NCBI GenBank assembly: GCA_963664085.2
Contig: CAXXLO010000002.1
Location: forward strand, 2,356,001 to 2,420,000
Direction of reading: 5' to 3'
DNA: 64,000 nt
Source: Bin5 sp022821545
GTDB lineage: Bacteria; Chloroflexota; Anaerolineae; Caldilineales; Caldilineaceae
In this document: positions 59,442 through 64,000 of the stretch, in pieces
Position numbering within the stretch: the first letter of the stretch is position 1
Layout: each line of letters starts with the position of its first letter
Program-made: the position numbers and the translations under genes
Notes under the pieces: generated by a model
Told to the model about the DNA's origin: nothing
The model's input: only the letters and a program-made list of their open reading frames with translations
The model's database searches: none

Positions 59442-61988
59442 ATGACTCGCGGCAATCGGGCCGGCCTCGCCCGTTTTGTCGGCGCCCCCCCCTCTCTGGC
59501 GCTGCTGCAATCTCTTCTCTATCTGAAAGGGTTGCCCCTGGATGAGGTCGCCGGTCTCCTCCAATCCAACTCCCTCGTCGTCGAATTCTCCCCCGGCGAT
59601 GAACTGACCCGACAGGATGACGTCGCCGAGTATCTGTTCTTCATCCTCAGCGGCTCCGTCCGCGTAACCCGGCGCGACAATACCGCAGCCGGCGTCGAAG
59701 ACACGCTCACCCGCCTCGCCATCGCCGGCGACATCCTTGGCCGTTATGAGCTGACCTTCAGCCTCTCCTGCATAAGCACGGCCACTGCTGAAAACGAAGT
59801 CTCGGCCCTGTGTATCGAACGCTCAACCGTCGAACGGCTTCTCTACCGCTATCCCACCACCCACCAGCAGACCGCCTACCAGGCCATGGTCAATCGTCTG
59901 CGGACCATGCCGCTGCTCGCCGATGTTGACATGGTCATCCTCGGCTTCCTCGCCGACGAAATTCGCGGCCAGACGGTGAAGACGGGCGCTGTCCTCTACA
60001 CACAGAACCAGGTCCCGGGCACACTCTATCTCATCGCCCAGGGACAGATTGAACTCTACCATCCTCGCAGGACCGACAACCGTCTGCTGTTGGGCACCGG
60101 TGGCGCCTTCGGCTTTCCCGGCAGTGTCGGCGTGACCAATAACTCGGCCCCGGACAAATACGGCCACTGGGCTGAAGCCAAAACTGAAACGACTGTCTAC
60201 GAGCTGCCCTGGAAAACCATCCGCCAGGTCGGCCGCCGCTTCCCCCAGGCGATTGACCCGGAAATACAGCTGCTGCCTGCCAAAACCATCAGCGCTGTCT
60301 CATTCTTCGCCGGCCTGACGCCCCGCGAACAGATCCAGCTGTCCGGCTTCTGCAGCTTCTGCCGCATCCCCCAATACCACCCAATCATGCAGCAGGGCGA
60401 CAGCGCCGACAGCATGTGGATCCTGCTGGAAAACAGCCGCGCCGTCTTGAGCGCGCTCGACGAAGAAAACCGCGCCCTGCCCCGGGCGCCGGTACGCGGC
60501 ACAGTTACTTTCAACGAGTCTGCGCTCCTCGCGCCGGCTCCCGTGGAACTGACCGTCGAATCCGAACCCGGCAGCCTCTGGCTCCGTCTCCACCGGGAGG
60601 ACTACCAGCGCCTGGGGCAAATCTGCGGTCCCGAAATCCTCGACAAAGTCGCCGACCGCTTGCCCGCCCAGACCGACGACGCCGATCACGGGCAGCGGCA
60701 GGACTATCCCTGGTTGCGCAAAGACGAGCTGCTTGTCAATCTGCATCTGCGCCACTGGCTCGCGCTGCTGGGTCAGACGAAAGTCTCCGCCCTCGCCGTC
60801 ATCGTCAGCGCAGGTCTGGTCTGGCTGCTCTCCAATCTCGGATTCTCCCTCTGGGTCCCCATGGGAATCAGCGCGCTTCTCGTGCTCCTGTCGCTTATCT
60901 GGGGTGTCCTCAACTACCTGAACGACTACTTTATCGTTACCAACCGGCGGGTCATCCAGCAAGAGAAGATCATCTTTTTCAGTGAACATCGCCAGGAAGC
61001 CCTGCTCGAACATATCCAGCGTGTGGACGTAGCCACAACATTCTGGGGCAATCTGTTCAACTACGGCACCCTGTCCGTCTACACCGCCGGCACAACGGGC
61101 TCCATCGACTTCGACTTCGTCGGCGACCCCGACAGCCTCCGAACCGCGATCTTCCACCACCGCAGCCTCTCCCAGCAGCGGTCCAGCGCTGAAAACAAGC
61201 TGGACATCCAGAACGCCCTTGAGGACCGTCTCGGTCTCTCCGTCGACTTGCCGGCCAGAGTGCATACCGATCTGCCGCCCTCCGCCTCAGAAGACATCGC
61301 TGCCGGGCAGGACCCTTGGCAAAAACTCGGCCAAAAACTCCGCCAAAATCTCAGCCAGCTCATTTCCGTCGACCGCTCTCTCGACTGGGAGTCTACCGAA
61401 CGAATCGTCTGGCACAAGCACTGGTGGGTCCTCTTTGTCCAGGTTGTTCTTCCCGGTCTCCTGCTCCTGTTTGAGTTCCTGTTTCTGGCCGGTGGTTTCT
61501 CCTCGGTTGCCCTGATGCAGCAGCTTCAGTCCAGCCTGGATGCGCAGACTCTGCTGGTGTCCGGGGGACTGGTGACTCTCGCAACCCTGGGCTGGATCCT
61601 CTGGGCCGTCGCCGACTGGTGGAATGACACCTACACGGTAACCGAAGATAGAATTATCGACATCGAGAAGCTGCCCCTCTTCCTCAGCGAACAGCGCCGT
61701 GAAGCCCAGCTCAGCGACATTCAGGACATCCGCCTTGAGATGAACTCACCGTTGAAAGTGATGCTGAATTTCGGCAACATTATCGTGCAAACCGCGGCCG
61801 GCGAAGGCGCATTCACCTTCGATCACGTTCCCAATCCCAGAATCGTCAAAGAAGAAATCACCCGCAGGATGATCGCTTGGCGGCGGGAGGATGAACGGCG
61901 CAAGGCCCACGACCGCAGCAAAGACCTGCCCGACTGGTTCGAAATGTACAATCGGTTGGAAACGGGACAAGCCAGAAATGAGGAGTGA
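59442..61988 (+). CDS. Triple cNMP-binding-like protein fused to two membrane PH-like modules
   Basis: 848 aa. Three consecutive regions resemble cyclic-nucleotide-binding (Crp-like) beta-barrels: about 20-140 (FSPGDELTRQDDVAEYLFFI), 155-275 (TGAVLYTQNQVPGTLYLIAQ) and 285-415 (QQGDSADSMWILLENSRAVL). Two similar membrane modules follow. First, about 435-580: two helices, then LNDYFIVTNRRVIQQEKIIF and LEHIQRVDV. Second, about 645-820: two helices, then WNDTYTVTEDRIIDIEKLPL and LSDIQDIRL. These repeated TNRRV/TEDRI units are bacterial PH-domain (bPH2) type. Likely an inner-membrane sensor or scaffold. The ligand residues of true cAMP sites are not clear, so nucleotide binding is unproven. Confidence 0.8.
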   Translation: MTRGNRAGLARFVGAPPSLALLQSLLYLKGLPLDEVAGLLQSNSLVVEFSPGDELTRQDDVAEYLFFILSGSVRVTRRDNTAAGVEDTLTRLAIAGDILGRYELTFSLSCISTATAENEVSALCIERSTVERLLYRYPTTHQQTAYQAMVNRLRTMPLLADVDMVILGFLADEIRGQTVKTGAVLYTQNQVPGTLYLIAQGQIELYHPRRTDNRLLLGTGGAFGFPGSVGVTNNSAPDKYGHWAEAKTETTVYELPWKTIRQVGRRFPQAIDPEIQLLPAKTISAVSFFAGLTPREQIQLSGFCSFCRIPQYHPIMQQGDSADSMWILLENSRAVLSALDEENRALPRAPVRGTVTFNESALLAPAPVELTVESEPGSLWLRLHREDYQRLGQICGPEILDKVADRLPAQTDDADHGQRQDYPWLRKDELLVNLHLRHWLALLGQTKVSALAVIVSAGLVWLLSNLGFSLWVPMGISALLVLLSLIWGVLNYLNDYFIVTNRRVIQQEKIIFFSEHRQEALLEHIQRVDVATTFWGNLFNYGTLSVYTAGTTGSIDFDFVGDPDSLRTAIFHHRSLSQQRSSAENKLDIQNALEDRLGLSVDLPARVHTDLPPSASEDIAAGQDPWQKLGQKLRQNLSQLISVDRSLDWESTERIVWHKHWWVLFVQVVLPGLLLLFEFLFLAGGFSSVALMQQLQSSLDAQTLLVSGGLVTLATLGWILWAVADWWNDTYTVTEDRIIDIEKLPLFLSEQRREAQLSDIQDIRLEMNSPLKVMLNFGNIIVQTAAGEGAFTFDHVPNPRIVKEEITRRMIAWRREDERRKAHDRSKDLPDWFEMYNRLETGQARNEE

Positions 61989-62075
61989 GGATCTGGCAGA
62001 AGAGAGAAGCGGCGGCAGAGGGTGGGAGACGGTCTTGGTCCGTTCTACGTGTCCAACGAACTGACAGAACGCATC

Positions 62076-62870
62076 TTAACTTCCAAACGTCAGGCGGTCG
62101 ATCAGCCGGCGCGGCAGCTTGACAACTCGCATCTGGCTTTGCGTCAAATCAATCGGATACGCGACCCGGCGCTGTTCCCACGTCTGCTCCTCCAGGTCCA
62201 GCAAAGCGTAGGCCGCTCTGGGATCGTTGTCCCTTGGCTGCCCCACACTGCCGGGATTGAGGATCAGGCGCTCCAGTTCCGTCAGTTCCAGGCGCACACG
62301 TTGCCCCTCGTAGGGCCTTAGATAATCGACAGTCACCGGAATGCCGTTGCGGCTGCCTCGCCTCGAAAATATCTTTCTCAGCTGCCAGCGGTAGATCGCC
62401 GGTTTGTGAGTATGACCGACCAGACACATCTTGGTCTCAAAATGGGCAAAGTTTTCCAGGGCAATCTCCGGCGACTGCACATATTCCGACACCGGTTCGC
62501 GCGGGCTCGCATGCGTGATGATTAAACTGTCCGCGCCTTCCGGTTCAAGTGGTTTGGCTGGTAAACTGTCGAGGAACTCACGACTCTTTTCGTTCAGTTC
62601 GCCCTGCGTCCATTCAACGGCCGCTCGAGCTAAGGGGTTGAAGTATTGAATATCCAGGCCCGGGCGCCCCAACACCGCCCAATCATGGTTGCCAATAACG
62701 CACAGGTCCGCCTCGGCCCGAACAAAATCGATACACTCATTCGGCGCCGGTCCGTAACCGACTACATCGCCCAAACACCAGATTGCGTCGAAGCGGTCCG
62801 CGGCATCGGACATGACCGTTTCCAGGGCGACAAAATTGGCGTGTATATCTGAAATGACCAGTACGCGCAT
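62076..62870 (-). CDS. Calcineurin-like metallophosphoesterase (YfcE/MPP type)
   Basis: 264 aa. Metal-binding motifs VISDIHAN (Asp7, His9), LGDVVGYGP, VIGNHD, IITHASP and LVGHTHKP in the standard order. Di-metal phosphodiesterase or phosphatase; the substrate is not predictable. The ATG at 62870 is preceded by GATGAAGGA, which overlaps the -10 element. Divergent from nadK. Confidence 0.92.
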   Translation of the reverse strand: MRVLVISDIHANFVALETVMSDAADRFDAIWCLGDVVGYGPAPNECIDFVRAEADLCVIGNHDWAVLGRPGLDIQYFNPLARAAVEWTQGELNEKSREFLDSLPAKPLEPEGADSLIITHASPREPVSEYVQSPEIALENFAHFETKMCLVGHTHKPAIYRWQLRKIFSRRGSRNGIPVTVDYLRPYEGQRVRLELTELERLILNPGSVGQPRDNDPRAAYALLDLEEQTWEQRRVAYPIDLTQSQMRVVKLPRRLIDRLTFGS

Positions 62871-62876
62871 TCCTTC

Positions 62877-62905
62877 ATCTTAACACAGGCCGGATTTGAC
62901 CTCAA
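62877..62905 (-). promoter_or_regulatory. Promoter of the metallophosphoesterase gene
   Basis: Minus strand TTGAGG (62900-62905), 17-nt spacer, TAAGAT (62877-62882). The expected start coincides with the ATG at 62870, so the transcript would have almost no leader. Its -35 overlaps the -35 of the divergent nadK promoter. Confidence 0.5.
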
Positions 62906-62924
62906 ACGGTCACATGTATTAATT
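62896..62924 (+). promoter_or_regulatory. nadK promoter
   Basis: TTGACC (62896-62901), 17-nt spacer, TTAATT (62919-62924). The element TTGACCTCAA (62896-62905) therefore provides -35 boxes for both strands. Confidence 0.45.
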
Positions 62925-62989
62925 GAATATATGTTTTTTCATTTCAACCGCCATACCGGCGCCACATCAGTCTGTGAAAGATATCTGAC

Positions 62990-63856
62990 ATGACCGACGA
63001 CGCAAGCTGCGCTTTTCATCGCATCGGCATCCTGCACCACCCCCGCAAACCGGAATCGCTGGACTTGGCGGGTCAGATGGAACAGTTCCTGCAAAGCGCC
63101 GGCGTGAGTGAAACGTGGCGCCACTCCGCCTGGGACTCCGAAGTCATCAAGTCCAGGCTCCCCGACGTCGACCTGCTGATCACCCTCGGCGGCGACGGCA
63201 CCATGCTGCGCGCCGCTCGGCTCGGTGCGGCCTTCAACGTACCCATGCTTGGCGTAAAAATGGGCAGGCTCGGCTTTCTGGCGGAAATCTTTCCCCAGGA
63301 CTGGCCCTCTCCCTTGGGAAAACTGCTCGATGGCGACTACTGGATCGAAGAGCGGCTCATGGTGCGTGCAATCGTGGAAAAGGCCGGCGCCAACGGAGCC
63401 GAACGCACCGTCCGCTGCACCTTCGATGCCCTTAACGATGTCGTCCTCAGCCGCGGCAGCCTCGCCCGCATCGTCCGCGTCAGCGCAAACCTCGATGGCG
63501 GCTACCTAACCACCTATACCTGCGACGGCCTCATCGTCAGCACCGCCACCGGCAGCACCGCCTACGCCCTCGCAGCCGGCGGCCCTATCCTACCCCCGGA
63601 CCTGCGCAATATCCTCGTGATCCCCGTCGCCCCCCACATGAGCATGGACCGCGCAGTTGTCCTTTCCGAAGGCGCTGAAGTGCGCCTCCGTGTCTACAGC
63701 GACCACTCAGCCATGCTCACGGTGGACGGCCAGTTCGAAGTCGAAGTGGACGACACCGACGAAATCGTTGTCGACAGCAGCCCCTATCAAGCCCGCTTTA
63801 TTCGACTTCGCCCGCGCAGCTACTTCTACCAAACGCTCATGGACAAGCTGAAATGA
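62990..63856 (+). CDS. nadK: NAD kinase
   Basis: 288 aa. Catalytic LITLGGDGTMLRAARL (GGDGT at 67-71), LGVKMGRLGFLAE, the NAD-binding ALNDVVLSRGS, and the glycine-rich TCDGLIVSTATGSTAYALAA. Phosphorylates NAD to NADP. Start ATG 62990 has a weak GAAAGA upstream. Confidence 0.96.
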   Translation: MTDDASCAFHRIGILHHPRKPESLDLAGQMEQFLQSAGVSETWRHSAWDSEVIKSRLPDVDLLITLGGDGTMLRAARLGAAFNVPMLGVKMGRLGFLAEIFPQDWPSPLGKLLDGDYWIEERLMVRAIVEKAGANGAERTVRCTFDALNDVVLSRGSLARIVRVSANLDGGYLTTYTCDGLIVSTATGSTAYALAAGGPILPPDLRNILVIPVAPHMSMDRAVVLSEGAEVRLRVYSDHSAMLTVDGQFEVEVDDTDEIVVDSSPYQARFIRLRPRSYFYQTLMDKLK

Positions 63857-63920
63857 CCAGCGTGACGCTCACATTGCGCCCCTTGCGGGTATCCGGCGGC
63901 CTAGTGGAAAGCAGACTCTG

Positions 63921-64000
63921 ATGTCAGACGATTCAAACCGGACAGACAAGGAGCTTTACCGTACCCTCGATCTCGAAGAAGATGCCGGGCAAGAGGAGAT
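63921..64000 (+). CDS. Start of an unidentified gene, cut by the window edge
   Basis: ATG at 63921 opens a frame (MSDDSNRTDKELYRTLDLEE …) that is still open at the window end, 64 nt after nadK. The 26 visible residues are acidic and do not identify a family. No strong ribosome-binding site (GGAAAG about 11 nt upstream). Confidence 0.4.
   Translation, partial: MSDDSNRTDKELYRTLDLEEDAGQEE

Noticed and set aside
60300..61265. 321-codon open frame on the minus strand
   Set aside because: Antisense of the cNMP-binding/PH-domain gene; no own signals.
63857..63912. 17-codon frame overlapping the nadK stop
   Set aside because: ATGA overlap is present, but the peptide is too short and has no recognisable features.

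Overview
The window is chromosomal DNA from a GC-rich bacterium, most likely a member of the Chloroflexota (Caldilineales/Anaerolineae-like). That placement is inference. It rests on the overall protein style, the zinc-binding forms of S4, S14 and L36, a TrpB2-type enzyme, a thiolase/DUF35 pair, a Tat-exported MsrP, and several small proteins I know only as Chloroflexota-type unknowns. No 16S gene is present to settle it. No insertion sequence, prophage or CRISPR array was seen.

Layout. (1) 1-5.6 kb, minus strand: a four-gene module of one unknown protein, two different BrxD-like (DUF2791) ATPases and an Lhr-like SF2 helicase. The genes are tightly spaced behind a recognisable promoter, and the helicase runs off the left edge. 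It resembles pieces of BREX-type defence but shows no BREX methylase or PglZ, and is the best candidate for an undescribed system. (2) 5.7-11.6 kb, minus strand: a nuclease-rich operon of a stand-alone Fe-S PD-(D/E)XK nuclease, a frameshifted DUF2283 gene, an OLD/PARIS-like AAA ATPase with a separate Toprim protein, and a RecJ with a long C-terminal extension. (3) 11.8-15.0 kb, plus strand: RraA-like protein, FAH-family enzyme and sulfatase, probably catabolism of a sulfated sugar or sugar acid. (4) 15-21 kb, minus strand: a methyltransferase, a degraded or mis-assembled sensor kinase with its intact OmpR-type regulator, and an HtrA protease (envelope stress), then a DUF2231 membrane protein. 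(5) 21-23 kb: MsrP/MsrQ periplasmic methionine sulfoxide repair. (6) 23-30 kb, minus strand: two unknown proteins, DUF35 plus thiolase, a lipoprotein and FolC. (7) 30-34 kb, plus strand: gap-pgk-unknown-tpiA-M50-like glycolytic cluster. (8) 34-37 kb, minus strand: TrpB2, thioredoxin and a MoaB/Mog-domain protein.

(9) 37-57.4 kb, minus strand: a nearly unbroken translation cluster. A strong promoter at 57.4 kb precedes tRNA-Thr(TGT), tRNA-Tyr(GTA), tRNA-Thr(GGT), tuf, and the S10, spc and alpha operons through rpoA, rplQ, truA, rplM and rpsI, ending at an intrinsic terminator. infA is missing from its usual place, rpoA has a repetitive acidic tail, and a terminator-like hairpin separates rpsK from rpsD. 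(10) 57.5-64 kb: uvrC (apparently leaderless), a large protein with three cyclic-nucleotide-binding-like domains and two membrane PH-like modules, a metallophosphoesterase divergent from NAD kinase, and the start of a further gene.

How they fit. The right half is conserved housekeeping: translation, transcription, secretion and excision repair. The left 11.5 kb is accessory DNA metabolism, and the ATPase, Toprim and BrxD-like genes look less GC-rich than the housekeeping genes, which fits a defence island. Two loci (the sensor kinase and DUF2283) carry apparent frameshifts that need raw-read checking before any biological interpretation.
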